From NCBI GenBank assembly GCA_025056965.1, contig JANWVF010000125.1, forward strand, positions 1-46,273: a stretch of 46,273 nt of DNA, written 5' to 3'. A model generated the notes under the pieces. The model was not told the origin of the DNA, did no database searches, and saw nothing but the letters and a program-made list of their open reading frames with translations. The stretch comes from Thermoflexales bacterium. Lineage in GTDB: Bacteria; Chloroflexota; Anaerolineae; J036; Brachytrichaceae. Position numbers and translations under genes: made by a program. Below, in pieces: positions 28,008 through 37,696 of this stretch (positions within the stretch are counted from its first letter, which is position 1; each line of letters begins with the position of its first letter).

Positions 28008-29702
28008 ATGTTGACGGAACTGCGCGTGCGTGACTTCGCGATCATTGAGGCGCTCGACATCGAGTTCGCGCCGGGGCTGAATGTGCTCACCGGAGAGACC
28101 GGCGCCGGCAAGTCCATCATCGTGGACTGCATCGCCTTGCTGTTAGGCGACCGGGCCGAGGCCGACATGGTGCGCGCCGGCGCGTCGGCGGCCTTGATCG
28201 AGGGGGTCTTCTCATACGGCGGCACGCTGCGCACACAAGTGGAAGCTGCGCTGGCCGCACACGGCATCGAGTGCGACGAACCCGGCCAGTTAACGCTGGC
28301 GCGCGAAATTCGCGCCAGTGGCCGTTCGATCGCCCGCGTGAACGGGCGCGCCGTGAGCCAGCATGCGCTGCGCGAACTGGGCGAGTTATTGCTGGACGTG
28401 CACGGCCAGAGCGAGCATCTCTCGCTGCTGCGCGTGAAGGAACACATCAACTTACTTGACCGCTACGCCGGCTTGTGGGATCTGCGCCAGCGCGTCGCGG
28501 CCAAGGTTGGCGAGCTGCGCGCGGTGCGCCGTCGGCTCGACGAGCTACAGCATAACGAGCGCGAACGCGCGCGCCGCGTGGACATGCTCAAGTTCCAACT
28601 CGAAGAAATCCGTGCCGCCCGCCTCAAACCCGGCGAGGAAGCAGCGCTGCAAGAGGAGCATGCCCGTCTGGCCAACGCCGAGTCACTGGCTGCGTATGCC
28701 GATGAGGCGCATGCCGCGCTCTATGAATCTACCCGCGATGCGCCGGCCGCGCTCGATTTGATCGCTCAAGCAATGCGCGCCATCGCGAACCTCATGCGCT
28801 TCGACAAGCAATTCGAGGACTACTACAAGTCGCTGGAGGAAGCGAACGCGATCGTCGCCGAAGTCGCGCGCACGCTGCGCGACTACCGCGACTCAATCGA
28901 GTTCAACCCGCAGCGCCTGCAAAAGGTCGAAGACCGACTCGAGCTGATCAAGAAGCTAAAGCGCAAATACGGCGAGACGGTCGAGGCCATCATCGCCTTC
29001 GGCGAGCAGGCCGAGGCCGAACTCCGGCAAATCGAGCACAGCGCCGAGCATATCGAGTCGCTGCAACAGCAAGCCCAACAACTCGCCCGGGAAATCGCGG
29101 AGCTCGCCGGCGAGCTCTCGCAGAAACGGCAAGCAGCGGCTCGACAACTCGCTCAGGGCATCGAGGCAGAACTGCAAGACTTGCGCATGGGCGGCGCGCG
29201 CTTCGAGGTGCAGATCACGCCGCAGGAGCCCGACGCTACCGGCGCCGACCATGTCGAGTTCATGATTGCGCCCAACGCCGGTGAAGGTCTAAAGCCGCTG
29301 GCGAAGATCGCCTCGGGCGGCGAAACGGCGCGCCTGATGTTGGCGCTCAAGGCGACCCTTTCGCTGGCAGATAGCACACCGACCTTGATCTTTGACGAGA
29401 TTGATCAAGGCATCGGTGGGCGCGTTGGCACAATCGTCGGGCAGAAGCTGTGGCGGCTGGCGCGCGCGCACCAGGTCATGTGCATCACGCACCTGCCGCA
29501 GCTCGCCAGCTTCGGCGACGCGCACTTCAAAGTGGAGAAAGCTCAACGCGACGGGCGAACGATGACGATCGTTCGTCGGCTGGATCGCCAGGCGCGCCTA
29601 GAGGAGTTGGCACAGATGCTCGGCACGACTGGCCAGGCCGGCGCACAGGGAGCCGAGCAACTGCTCGGCGAAGCAGAGCGCTACAAGGCATCGTGGCGCT
29701 GA
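28008..29702 (+). CDS. recN: DNA repair protein RecN
   Basis: SMC-like ATPase that acts in double-strand-break repair. The 564-residue product has Walker A in VLTGETGAGKSIIVD (about residues 27-36), Q-loop region VHGQSEHLSLL, two coiled-coil arms (about 150-220 and 290-390, rich in E, L, R, Q), then the signature ASGGETARLMLALK, Walker B LIFDEIDQGIGGRVG and the switch histidine in MCITHLPQLAS. Length fits the family (about 550-570). I take the ATG at 28008 (MLTELRVRDFAI), which matches family N-termini; a GTG at 27996 is in frame. It ends at the palindromic terminator. Confidence 0.96.
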   Translation: MLTELRVRDFAIIEALDIEFAPGLNVLTGETGAGKSIIVDCIALLLGDRAEADMVRAGASAALIEGVFSYGGTLRTQVEAALAAHGIECDEPGQLTLAREIRASGRSIARVNGRAVSQHALRELGELLLDVHGQSEHLSLLRVKEHINLLDRYAGLWDLRQRVAAKVGELRAVRRRLDELQHNERERARRVDMLKFQLEEIRAARLKPGEEAALQEEHARLANAESLAAYADEAHAALYESTRDAPAALDLIAQAMRAIANLMRFDKQFEDYYKSLEEANAIVAEVARTLRDYRDSIEFNPQRLQKVEDRLELIKKLKRKYGETVEAIIAFGEQAEAELRQIEHSAEHIESLQQQAQQLAREIAELAGELSQKRQAAARQLAQGIEAELQDLRMGGARFEVQITPQEPDATGADHVEFMIAPNAGEGLKPLAKIASGGETARLMLALKATLSLADSTPTLIFDEIDQGIGGRVGTIVGQKLWRLARAHQVMCITHLPQLASFGDAHFKVEKAQRDGRTMTIVRRLDRQARLEELAQMLGTTGQAGAQGAEQLLGEAERYKASWR

Positions 29703-29719
29703 GCACTGCGCCGCCGCGA

Positions 29720-29753
29720 AAAAGAGCACCCCTGCGCGCAGGGGTGCTCTTTT
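29720..29753. terminator. bidirectional Rho-independent terminator between recN and the sugar ATPase gene
   Basis: A perfect 34-base palindrome: 17-base arms, AAAAGAGCACCCC plus TGCG and its complement, with A-run on the left and T-run on the right. It therefore reads as a stem followed by U's on both strands. It lies 18 bases after the recN stop and 33 bases after the stop of the convergent ATPase gene. Confidence 0.93.
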
Positions 29754-29786
29754 GTTCAACACCGCAGACCGAGCGACAAGCGGCGC

Positions 29787-30890
<1,104 letters not shown>

Positions 30891-30934
30891 GCAGCGATCC
30901 TCCTAGGATCCAAATTCCAAATAAGGTGCAATGG

Positions 30935-30963
30935 ATTGTATACACGCCTTGGGCATGAGTCAA
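30935..30963 (-). promoter_or_regulatory. consensus promoter of the ugpC-type gene, overlapping the thrB stop
   Basis: On the minus strand TTGACT (30958-30963) and TACAAT (30935-30940) are separated by 17 bases, with TG before the -10 region (TGTATACAAT). The -35 box overlaps the thrB stop codon. Transcription should start near 30928, giving a leader of about 38 bases that carries AGGAGG. Confidence 0.75.
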
Positions 30964-31892
30964 ACAAAGATTTGTGCGCCGGACGATGCGACGTCGAGCA
31001 CCCAATAGCGCGCCGACACCCCGCCGGCCGACGCGAACGCCGACTGCATCGCCTGGCCGATGGCATCGTGATTCTCCTGCGCAAAGGCTAAGATGCCCGG
31101 CCCGGCGCCGCTCAGGGCGACGGCTAGCGCGCCACAGGCCAAAGCCGCGCGCTTAGCTTCAATCGCACCGGGGATCGCCGGCAAGCGATACGGTTCGTGA
31201 ATCCGGTCGTCCATCGCGCGAGCCAGCAACGCGCCGTCTCCGTTACGTAAAGCTTCGACGACCAACATCGCCCGCCCGACGTTGAACACGGCATCGCTGC
31301 GCGAGTAATGCAGCGGCAGCACCGAGCGCGCGTGTGAGGTCATAAAATGGTAGCGAGGCACACAAACTACCACGCGAGTCGGCGGCGGCACGATGCGATG
31401 CGTGATCACCTCGCCATCGTGGCCGACGACGATGACCAGTCCGCCGAGCAACGCCGGCGCAACGTTGTCGCCATGCCCCTCGATCTCGAAGGCGCGCTTG
31501 AGCGTGCGCGATAGGCCGGCCGCGCTGCGAAAGCCGTGTGGATCGAGTATTGCCCCGGCGAAGAGCAACCCGGCCAGCACGGCGGTCGAGCTAGACCCCA
31601 GCCCACTCCCGCACGGCACCGCGTTTCGGCAGACGATGTGGTAGGACTGATGGCGCGGATCGAACGGCATGGAATTGGTCAGCTCCTCGATCATTGTGCG
31701 CACCACCAGGTGGCTTTTGTCATTTGGCAGCACATCTTCGCCCTCGCCATGTGATTCGACCGTGATGCCGGCGCCGTTGCCTTGATGTAACTCGAACGTG
31801 TTCCATAAATCGAGGGCGAGGCCCATGCAATCGAACCCTGGGCCGAGGTTGGCGCTGGTGGCGGGGATGCGGACGGTCAGCAGCTTCGTCAT
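30960..31892 (-). CDS. thrB: homoserine kinase
   Basis: GHMP-family kinase that phosphorylates homoserine in threonine synthesis. The 310-residue product starts MTKLLTVRIPATSANLGPGFDCMGLALD, in pieces IPATSANLGPGFD as is typical, and has the ATP-binding motif CGSGLGSSSTAVLAG (about residues 88-102) and the C-terminal GHMP motif LSGAGPGILAF. The ATG at 31892 with GGGAG seven bases upstream is chosen; the frame is open much further up, but only over the end of thrC. It lies 20 bases after thrC, so the two form an operon. Homoserine dehydrogenase and aspartokinase genes are not in the window. Confidence 0.95.
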   Translation of the reverse strand: MTKLLTVRIPATSANLGPGFDCMGLALDLWNTFELHQGNGAGITVESHGEGEDVLPNDKSHLVVRTMIEELTNSMPFDPRHQSYHIVCRNAVPCGSGLGSSSTAVLAGLLFAGAILDPHGFRSAAGLSRTLKRAFEIEGHGDNVAPALLGGLVIVVGHDGEVITHRIVPPPTRVVVCVPRYHFMTSHARSVLPLHYSRSDAVFNVGRAMLVVEALRNGDGALLARAMDDRIHEPYRLPAIPGAIEAKRAALACGALAVALSGAGPGILAFAQENHDAIGQAMQSAFASAGGVSARYWVLDVASSGAQIFV

Positions 31893-31912
31893 CGAGGCGC
31901 TCCCAGTCTGAT

Positions 31913-33004
31913 TCAAGCGATCGCTTCGAGCAGTGCCTCGATCTGTGGTTCGATCATCAGCGGCGCAGGGCTGCCCTTGATCGCAGTGTCGGGATCCTTT
32001 AGGCCGTGGCCAGTCAACACGCACACGACCTGCCGACCGCGCAAGTCCAACCAGCCCTCGCGCAGCCCCTTGGCCAATCCGGCCAGTCCGGCTGCCGATG
32101 AGGGCTCGCAAAACACGCCTTCCGTCCTTGCGACGAGGCGATAGGCTTCCAAAATCTCGTCGTCGCCCACGGCAGTAATTCGACCGTCCGATTCCTCGAG
32201 GGCCGCAACGGCCTCGCGCCAGCGAGCGGGGTTGCCGATGCGGATTGCCGTCGCGATCGTCTCCGGACGTTCTACGGCCCTGCCCAACACGATGGGAGCA
32301 GCGCCGGCAGCCTGTGCGCCCAACAGGCGCGGGCGCCGCGAAGTCAGCCCGTCGCGGAAGTACTCATCGAAGCCCATCCAGTAGGACGTGATGTTGCCGG
32401 CGTTGCCGACGGGCAGGCATAACCAGTCAGGCGCGTCGCCAAGGACGTCGCACACCTCAAAGGCGGCCGTCTTTTGGCCTTGCAGGCGGGTCGGGTTGAT
32501 CGAGTTCACCAAGGCGATCGGTGCGCGCTGAGTTGCCTCGCGCACCATGCGCAGCCCATCGTCGAAGTTGCCGTTGATGGCGATCACCTGAGCGCCGTAG
32601 CTCAAGGCGCCGGCTAGTTTGCCGGCGGCGATCTTGCCATCGGGCACAAGCACGACGCACTTCAAGCCGGCGCGCGCAGCGTAGGCAGCGGCGCTGGCAG
32701 CGGTGTTGCCGGTGCTGGCGCAGATGACGGCCTGTGCCCCCTCAGCAACCGCCTGTGTGATCGCAGCCGTCATGCCGCGATCCTTGAACGAGCCGGTGGG
32801 GTTAGCCGCCTCGTACTTGAGATAGAGCTCGAAACCGCCGCCCAGCTTCGCTGCCAACCGCGGCGCGGGGATCAGCGGGGTGTTACCTTCGAGCAGGGTG
32901 ATGGGGGCAATCTCCTGCGTGATGTTCAGCCGAGCGCGATAGTGCGCAATGACGCCGGGCCATGCGGCCGATGGGCGCACGCCCGCAGGCGACGACAAGG
33001 GCAT
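31913..33004 (-). CDS. thrC: threonine synthase
   Basis: PLP enzyme that converts O-phosphohomoserine to threonine. The 363-residue product belongs to the short form of the family (about 350). It carries the cofactor lysine in [11 protein letters not shown] (Lys74), the phosphate-binding [36 protein letters not shown] and [13 protein letters not shown]. The ATG at 33004 has no Shine-Dalgarno sequence but TAGAAT lies nine bases upstream. The gene is first in the thrC-thrB operon. The 120 bases to the next upstream gene hold nothing else I can support. Confidence 0.96.
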   Translation of the reverse strand: MPLSSPAGVRPSAAWPGVIAHYRARLNITQEIAPITLLEGNTPLIPAPRLAAKLGGGFELYLKYEAANPTGSFKDRGMTAAITQAVAEGAQAVICASTGNTAASAAAYAARAGLKCVVLVPDGKIAAGKLAGALSYGAQVIAINGNFDDGLRMVREATQRAPIALVNSINPTRLQGQKTAAFEVCDVLGDAPDWLCLPVGNAGNITSYWMGFDEYFRDGLTSRRPRLLGAQAAGAAPIVLGRAVERPETIATAIRIGNPARWREAVAALEESDGRITAVGDDEILEAYRLVARTEGVFCEPSSAAGLAGLAKGLREGWLDLRGRQVVCVLTGHGLKDPDTAIKGSPAPLMIEPQIEALLEAIA

Positions 33005-33013
33005 ACGGCGCCG

Positions 33014-33019
33014 ATTCTA
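33014..33019 (-). promoter_or_regulatory. putative -10 box of thrC-thrB
   Basis: TAGAAT on the minus strand, nine bases before the thrC ATG, with no ribosome-binding site. The same box at the same distance precedes the DUF2085 gene at 43452-43457. Confidence 0.45.
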
Positions 33020-33124
33020 GCATTCGGGAGATGCTGAAAGGCCCATTCGGGTAATCGGCGGCAAGCACGAGACCATCACCGCCGGCCGCCTGTCACCCTC
33101 AGCACTCCACGCAGCAGCACAAGG

Positions 33125-35125
33125 TCACGCCTCGAGGTTTAACCATTTCACCTCATCGGGGGTGAGCGCCACATCCAGGGCCGGCAACGACGTGCGCAGC
33201 TCATAGAGCGTGCGCGGGCCGATCAGCGGGAAGGTGGGGAAGGGTTGATGCAGCACGTAGGCCAGCGCGATGTTGATCGGCAGCACGCCGTATTTCTTCG
33301 CCAGCTCGCGCGCCCGGCGCAGCCGCTCGAAGTTGTCGTCACTGAACCAGCAGCGCACGCGCTCCGGGTCGGCCTTGAAGTCCGGCGTGGTGTTGTCCAA
33401 GAAGAAGCCGCGCGCCTGCGACGACCAAGCAAACAGCGGCATCTGCGTGCGCGTCAGCCAGTCGCGGAATTCCGGCGCGCTCGCGCTTAGGCAGCCTTCC
33501 CAAGGCGGCTCGATCATGCGCGCCAGGCTGAAGTTATTACTGATCGCGCTGAAACCCTGCAGGCCATGCGCGGCAGCATACGCATTGGCCGCCTCGATGC
33601 GCTCGATCGTCCAGTTTGATCCGCCGAAGGCGCGCATCCGACCGGCGCGGTAGTGCTCGTTCAGCACCTCTACGAATTCCCCAACCGGCACCTGGGGGTT
33701 ATCGCGGTGCAGCATGTAGATGTCCACATAGTCGGTTTGCAGGCGCTCTAGACTAATGGCGAATTGGCGGTTGAGGTCCTCCGGCGTGCAGAACGGTGTG
33801 TGTGCGCCTTTGTCCAGGATCACCACCTCTTCTCGGATGCCTCGATTGCGAATCCACTGGCCGAGTAAGGTCTCGTGCTTGCCGTTGCCGTAGATGAAGG
33901 CCGTGTCAAACGCGTTGCCGCCTCGCTCAAAGAACGCATCGAGCATGACCGAGGCGTAAGCGATGTTCTCCTGGTTATCCACACCCAACACCAACCGCGA
34001 GATCGGTTTGTCCACGCCGGCGATTCGGCCGTAAGGCATGCGATGGTCGCTGCGCCGAGCGAGTGGCCGGCGGCTGACCGTGGTCTTCATCTCCGGCGCG
34101 TCCGGCTTCTCTTGCTCGTAGGTCAGGCCGATGGCCTGCCGCCACTGGTCGAGGGTGCGCATGTTGCCTAGGCTGTCGTCCCAGCTCATGGCCGGGGAGG
34201 GCGCCTGGCGACGCGCGATGTTGTGCGCCACCGTGTCGGCCTCGATGGCATAGAGCCATTCGTCGCACTCGATCTCGATGATCTGCTTCGGCTCGCCGCG
34301 GCGCTGCACGATGATGTCGGTCACGCCGCCATGGCGCGCCGGCACCCAAGGCGAGGTGAGCAGGAGATCCCCTTCGCTGCCGAAGATCTGGACGACGTTG
34401 CGCATGTTCAGCATGACGCCGGTCGCTACCTGTGCGACGATGCCGCCCTCGAATTCGAGCGTGCCTACGGCATACTCGTCCACGCCGGTCGTCGGGTTCA
34501 GCTTGCCCGCGCCAAAGACTTTGAGGGGATCAGCGAAGTCGCGCCCAAGCGCAAGGCCGGCCACCAAGCGCGCCATTGAGACTGGGTAACACCCTACGTC
34601 GAGGATGGCGCCGCCGCCCAGCGCGTTGCTGAGCAGGCGATGCTCCGGACCGACGTGCGCATGGAAGCCGAAGGCTGCTTGGATCATGCGCACCTCGCCG
34701 ATGACGCCTTGCCGGATCAGCTCGACCAGCCTGGCAGTTTGCGGGTGGCAGCGATACATGAACGCTTCCATTAGGAAGACATCGTGTTCGCGCGCTGCCT
34801 CGACTACGGCCTGCGCCTGCGGATAGTTCAGCGCGAGTGGCTTCTCGCACAGGATGTGCTTGCCGGCCTCCGCAGCCTTGATGGCCCATTCGGCGTGCAG
34901 CGGATGCGGCGTGGCGATGTACACGGCGTCCACATCCGGATCGGCCAGCAGCGCCTCGTAGCTACCGTAGCGCTTTGGGATGTCGAATTCATCGCCGAAC
35001 TGATCGGCGGATGCCTGTGACCGACTGGCCACGGCGACCAAGATGCCGGTGGTCGAGCGCCGCACGCCGGCGGCGAAGGTCTTGGCGATGTTACCGGTAG
35101 AAAGAATGCCCCAGCGGAGTGTCAT
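33125..35125 (-). CDS. fusion of a Gfo/Idh/MocA oxidoreductase and an aldo/keto reductase
   Basis: One 666-residue chain with two redox domains. Residues 1 to about 370 form a Gfo/Idh/MocA dehydrogenase: WGILSTGNIAKTFAAG nucleotide-binding start, DAVYIATPHPLHAEW, the conserved lysine in ILCEKPLALN, and a C-terminal beta-sheet half. After a linker (about 370-390) comes an aldo/keto reductase barrel with the catalytic tetrad visible: Asp in NAFDTAF, Tyr in FIYGNG, Lys in ILDKGAH and His in YMLHRDN, then FGGSNW. The two are usually separate genes acting on sugars or inositols; the substrate is unknown. I use the ATG at 35125 (MTLRWGILS). No ribosome-binding site is clear; a 13-base tandem duplication (35135-35160) lies just upstream. 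Confidence 0.88.
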   Translation of the reverse strand: MTLRWGILSTGNIAKTFAAGVRRSTTGILVAVASRSQASADQFGDEFDIPKRYGSYEALLADPDVDAVYIATPHPLHAEWAIKAAEAGKHILCEKPLALNYPQAQAVVEAAREHDVFLMEAFMYRCHPQTARLVELIRQGVIGEVRMIQAAFGFHAHVGPEHRLLSNALGGGAILDVGCYPVSMARLVAGLALGRDFADPLKVFGAGKLNPTTGVDEYAVGTLEFEGGIVAQVATGVMLNMRNVVQIFGSEGDLLLTSPWVPARHGGVTDIIVQRRGEPKQIIEIECDEWLYAIEADTVAHNIARRQAPSPAMSWDDSLGNMRTLDQWRQAIGLTYEQEKPDAPEMKTTVSRRPLARRSDHRMPYGRIAGVDKPISRLVLGVDNQENIAYASVMLDAFFERGGNAFDTAFIYGNGKHETLLGQWIRNRGIREEVVILDKGAHTPFCTPEDLNRQFAISLERLQTDYVDIYMLHRDNPQVPVGEFVEVLNEHYRAGRMRAFGGSNWTIERIEAANAYAAAHGLQGFSAISNNFSLARMIEPPWEGCLSASAPEFRDWLTRTQMPLFAWSSQARGFFLDNTTPDFKADPERVRCWFSDDNFERLRRARELAKKYGVLPINIALAYVLHQPFPTFPLIGPRTLYELRTSLPALDVALTPDEVKWLNLEA

Positions 35126-35260
35126 AGTCTTGATTCCGAATCGCAAGTCCGAATCGCAAGATTGATGTTTAACACCTCTGTTTCGCGTCCCTCTGGCAAC
35201 CCACCAACTCGCCGGATTCTCGCCCCCTGCGTCCCTGCGCGCCTGAAACGTGGCCAATGG

Positions 35261-35842
35261 TTAGCGGTACTCCTGCTTCACCGTGCCGATGAAAGGCAGG
35301 TTGCGGAAGTACTCGTCCAAGTCGAGGCCGTAGCCGAACACGAATTCATCGGGGATCTCAAAGCCGAGGTAGTTGATCGGCACGTAGACCTCGCGGCGAG
35401 ACGGTTTGTTGAGCAGCGCGCACACGCGCAGGCTGGCCGGTTCGCGGGTGTGCAACAAGCGCAGCACGTGGTCAATCGTGTGGCCGCTGTCAATGATGTC
35501 TTCGACGAGCAGAACGTGCCGCCCGCGCACGTCGGTGTTCAGGTCGAGGGTGATGCGCGGCTGGCCGCGCGTGGCGCGCGCCCCAACGCCGTAGGACGAG
35601 ACGGCCATGAAGTCCACGTGATGCGGCGCGCTGATGTGCTTCATCAAGTCGGTGAGGAACATCACGCCGCCGCGCAGGATGCACACCAGCAACGGCGTCT
35701 TGCCGGCATAGTCCAGCGAGATTTGCGCACCGAGCTCGGCGACGCGCCGCTCGAGCTGCTCTTGGGTGATCAGCACGCGATCGAGCAGCGCCTGGTAGCC
35801 GCCGCGCGCGATCACATCTTCCAGGCGAGAGAGGTGAGCCAT
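35261..35842 (-). CDS. hpt: hypoxanthine phosphoribosyltransferase
   Basis: Purine salvage enzyme that makes IMP (and usually GMP) from the base and PRPP. The 193-residue product has the PRPP-binding motif VLLVEDIIDSGHTIDHVL, the N-terminal LVCILRGGVMFLTDL loop, the flexible-loop SSYG segment, and C-terminal NYLGFEIPDEFVFGYGLDLDEYFRNLP in pieces such as IPDEFVFGYGLD, all as in Hpt. Length fits (about 180-190). ATG at 35842; TACAAT lies 18 bases upstream (35861-35866), implying a leader of about 11 bases. The fusion gene follows after 135 bases. Confidence 0.95.
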   Translation of the reverse strand: MAHLSRLEDVIARGGYQALLDRVLITQEQLERRVAELGAQISLDYAGKTPLLVCILRGGVMFLTDLMKHISAPHHVDFMAVSSYGVGARATRGQPRITLDLNTDVRGRHVLLVEDIIDSGHTIDHVLRLLHTREPASLRVCALLNKPSRREVYVPINYLGFEIPDEFVFGYGLDLDEYFRNLPFIGTVKQEYR

Positions 35843-36223
35843 AGGACGCTACGCCATCGAATTGTAGCCGCGCTCGACACCCGGCCGTGCGGCATTCGCG
35901 GTCACGCATAATGACCTCTGGTCATCCTTCTCATGATGCGAATCTCGGCGCAACGCATGATCGTCGCCGCATGGCTTGCTTGGTCGGCAGGCTTATCTCC
36001 CCACTCACACGGTTTCCCCGGGCGCCGCTCCTCCGGCGAGACCATGGCACTATCCTTTGGCAGTGATCTGGCCGTTGGTCTGCGCCGCTCCGGTTGCGCT
36101 CGGCATCACCTGGCTCAAGTCGTGGCGACCGTGAGGAAAGTCAGGTAGCGTCCGCGCGGAACGTCCGTGACGTCTGAGCGTGAGTGTGAGACGATTCGCT
36201 GTGGCGTTCAAGGATGGTGAACC
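35843..36223. other. 381-base intergenic region between hpt and the DoxX-like gene, with an inverted repeat
   Basis: This divergent region holds the probable hpt promoter (TACAAT, 35861-35866) and a perfect inverted repeat at 35911-35925 (ATGACC, TCT, GGTCAT) that could be an operator. A 71-codon frame at 35933-36148 has no ribosome-binding site and no family features, so I do not call it. GAGGAAAGTC at 36133-36142 is not part of an RNase P RNA. I see nothing else in it. Confidence 0.4.
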
Positions 36224-36730
36224 ATGTTCATGGACAAAAGGGCAGCATTGCTCCAACGAAACTTCGACTACGTAGACCTGCGCATCACGCGCTGGATGGC
36301 GCGACATGGGATTACCCTGCTGCGAATCGGCCTAGGCATCGTATTCTTCTGGTTCGGCGCCATCAAGCTGATCCCCGGCCTTAGCCCCGCCCAAGACCTG
36401 GCCGCGCGCACCATCAACATGCTCACCTTCGGGCTGGTGCCGCCGGCAATCAGCGTGCCGGGGCTGGCAATCTGGGAATGCGCGATCGGCTTAGGGCTAA
36501 TCAGCGGCAAATTCATGCGCGTCACGATCCTTCTGCTGCTGGTGCAAATGTTGGGCACCCTGACACCACTGGCGCTCTTCCCCGGCGAGACATGGCGCAT
36601 CTTTCCGATAGCGCCGACGTTGGAAGGCCAGTACATCATTAAGAACATCGTGTTGGTCAGCGCAGCGCTGGTAATCGGCGCGACCGTGCGCGGCGGCTAC
36701 GTGCTGGCCGAGCCGAGCGACTGCCGATGA
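36224..36730 (+). CDS. DoxX-like inner-membrane protein
   Basis: The 168-residue product has four hydrophobic helices: ITLLRIGLGIVFFWFGAIKL, SVPGLAIWECAIGLGLI, VTILLLLVQMLGTLTPLALF and NIVLVSAALVIGA. The first helix with its GxxFFWFGxxKL pattern and the short acidic position in the second (WECAIGLGL) resemble DoxX/SURF4-like proteins, whose roles are mostly unknown. The ATG at 36224 has AGGATGGTGA just upstream. The gene stands alone, divergent from hpt and convergent with the epimerase gene 26 bases later. Confidence 0.78.
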   Translation: MFMDKRAALLQRNFDYVDLRITRWMARHGITLLRIGLGIVFFWFGAIKLIPGLSPAQDLAARTINMLTFGLVPPAISVPGLAIWECAIGLGLISGKFMRVTILLLLVQMLGTLTPLALFPGETWRIFPIAPTLEGQYIIKNIVLVSAALVIGATVRGGYVLAEPSDCR

Positions 36731-36756
36731 GCGTCGCAGGTTCACCCTAGATCGGC

Positions 36757-37683
36757 TTACCTGCAATCGGCGCCAAACGCCTTGCGCAGCCCCTCGCGCA
36801 GCCCGACCGGGCGGAAGCCGAACGCCTCGACGCAACCTGTGCCGCTGCGGCATGACTGGTCGAACTGTGTCGCGAAGACCACGGCGTCGCGCGAGAGCGG
36901 CGGCGTCGGCAGGCGCTCGCCGATCCAACCGGCGAGGAACAGCAGGGCAGCCGGGATATGCAGCGGTATGCGGCGCCTGGCGGCGCCCGTCTGTGCAACG
37001 GCCAGGATCAGCTCCTTCCAGGTCACCTCGTCAGGGCCGCAGACGTTGATCACGCCGTGGATCGCCGTATGTTCGACGGCGTGCGCGATCGCATGCGCGA
37101 CGTCGTCCACATGCACCGGCGCGCAGCGCGAAGCCCCTGAGCCGGGGATCGGCACAAACGGCGACCACCGCGCAGCGCGCGCCAACCTGGGGAAGTATTT
37201 GTCGTCGGCGGCATAGACCACGTTGACCCGGAGCGCCACGGCAGAGATGCCGCCCACAAAGACGGCGCGTTCGGCGGCCAGTTTTGCCCGTATGCCGGGG
37301 TGAGGCGGATTGGGGTTGCTGAGGGCGATGCCGCTGATGTAGACCAAGCGTTGCAGGCCGGCCGATTGCGCGGCTGCGACGCAGTGCTCGGTGCCGGCGC
37401 GATCCACGGCGTCGAACGTCTCGTTGCGCTTGGGATTCTCGACCGGGAAGTTCTGGAACTGATGCGAGAGCACCGCGGCATCGCATCCGTTGAACGCAGG
37501 CCTCAGCGAGGCCGGTTCGCGCACGTCGCCCTGCACATATTCGATCGGCAACCCGCGCAGCAAGGGCACATCTGGCGCGCTGCGCCGTGAGAGGATGCGC
37601 ACCGCGTGGCCACGTTCGCACAACAGCTTGGCGGCGTGACGGCCGATCAGCCCTGTGCCACCGGTGATGAGGATCTTGCTCAC
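36757..37683 (-). CDS. NAD(P)-binding SDR protein, NDUFA9-like nucleoside-diphosphate-sugar epimerase family
   Basis: The 308-residue product is an atypical extended short-chain dehydrogenase. It starts MSKILITGGTGLIGRHAAKL with the GxxGxxG motif (residues 8-14), has an arginine-rich strand end RILSRRS that suggests NADP binding, and DVREPASLRPAFNGCDAAVL typical of NAD(P)H-binding proteins of the NDUFA9/YwnB type. The YxxxK motif is not present in canonical form (ISGIALSNPNP region), so catalysis is uncertain. The GTG start at 37683 lies 13 bases after the metallopeptidase stop, so it ends a four-gene run that begins with the methyltransferase. Confidence 0.82.
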   Translation of the reverse strand: MSKILITGGTGLIGRHAAKLLCERGHAVRILSRRSAPDVPLLRGLPIEYVQGDVREPASLRPAFNGCDAAVLSHQFQNFPVENPKRNETFDAVDRAGTEHCVAAAQSAGLQRLVYISGIALSNPNPPHPGIRAKLAAERAVFVGGISAVALRVNVVYAADDKYFPRLARAARWSPFVPIPGSGASRCAPVHVDDVAHAIAHAVEHTAIHGVINVCGPDEVTWKELILAVAQTGAARRRIPLHIPAALLFLAGWIGERLPTPPLSRDAVVFATQFDQSCRSGTGCVEAFGFRPVGLREGLRKAFGADCR

Positions 37684-37696
37684 CGTGAGTCGTTCG

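Noticed and set aside
36133-36142. GAGGAAAGTC, which resembles the P4 signature of RNase P RNA
   Set aside because: The other universal RNase P blocks are missing and the DoxX-like gene begins only 80 bases later, leaving no room for the 3' domain.
35933-36148. 71-codon frame between hpt and the DoxX-like gene
   Set aside because: No ribosome-binding site, no -10 box near the start and no protein features; weakly hydrophobic start only.
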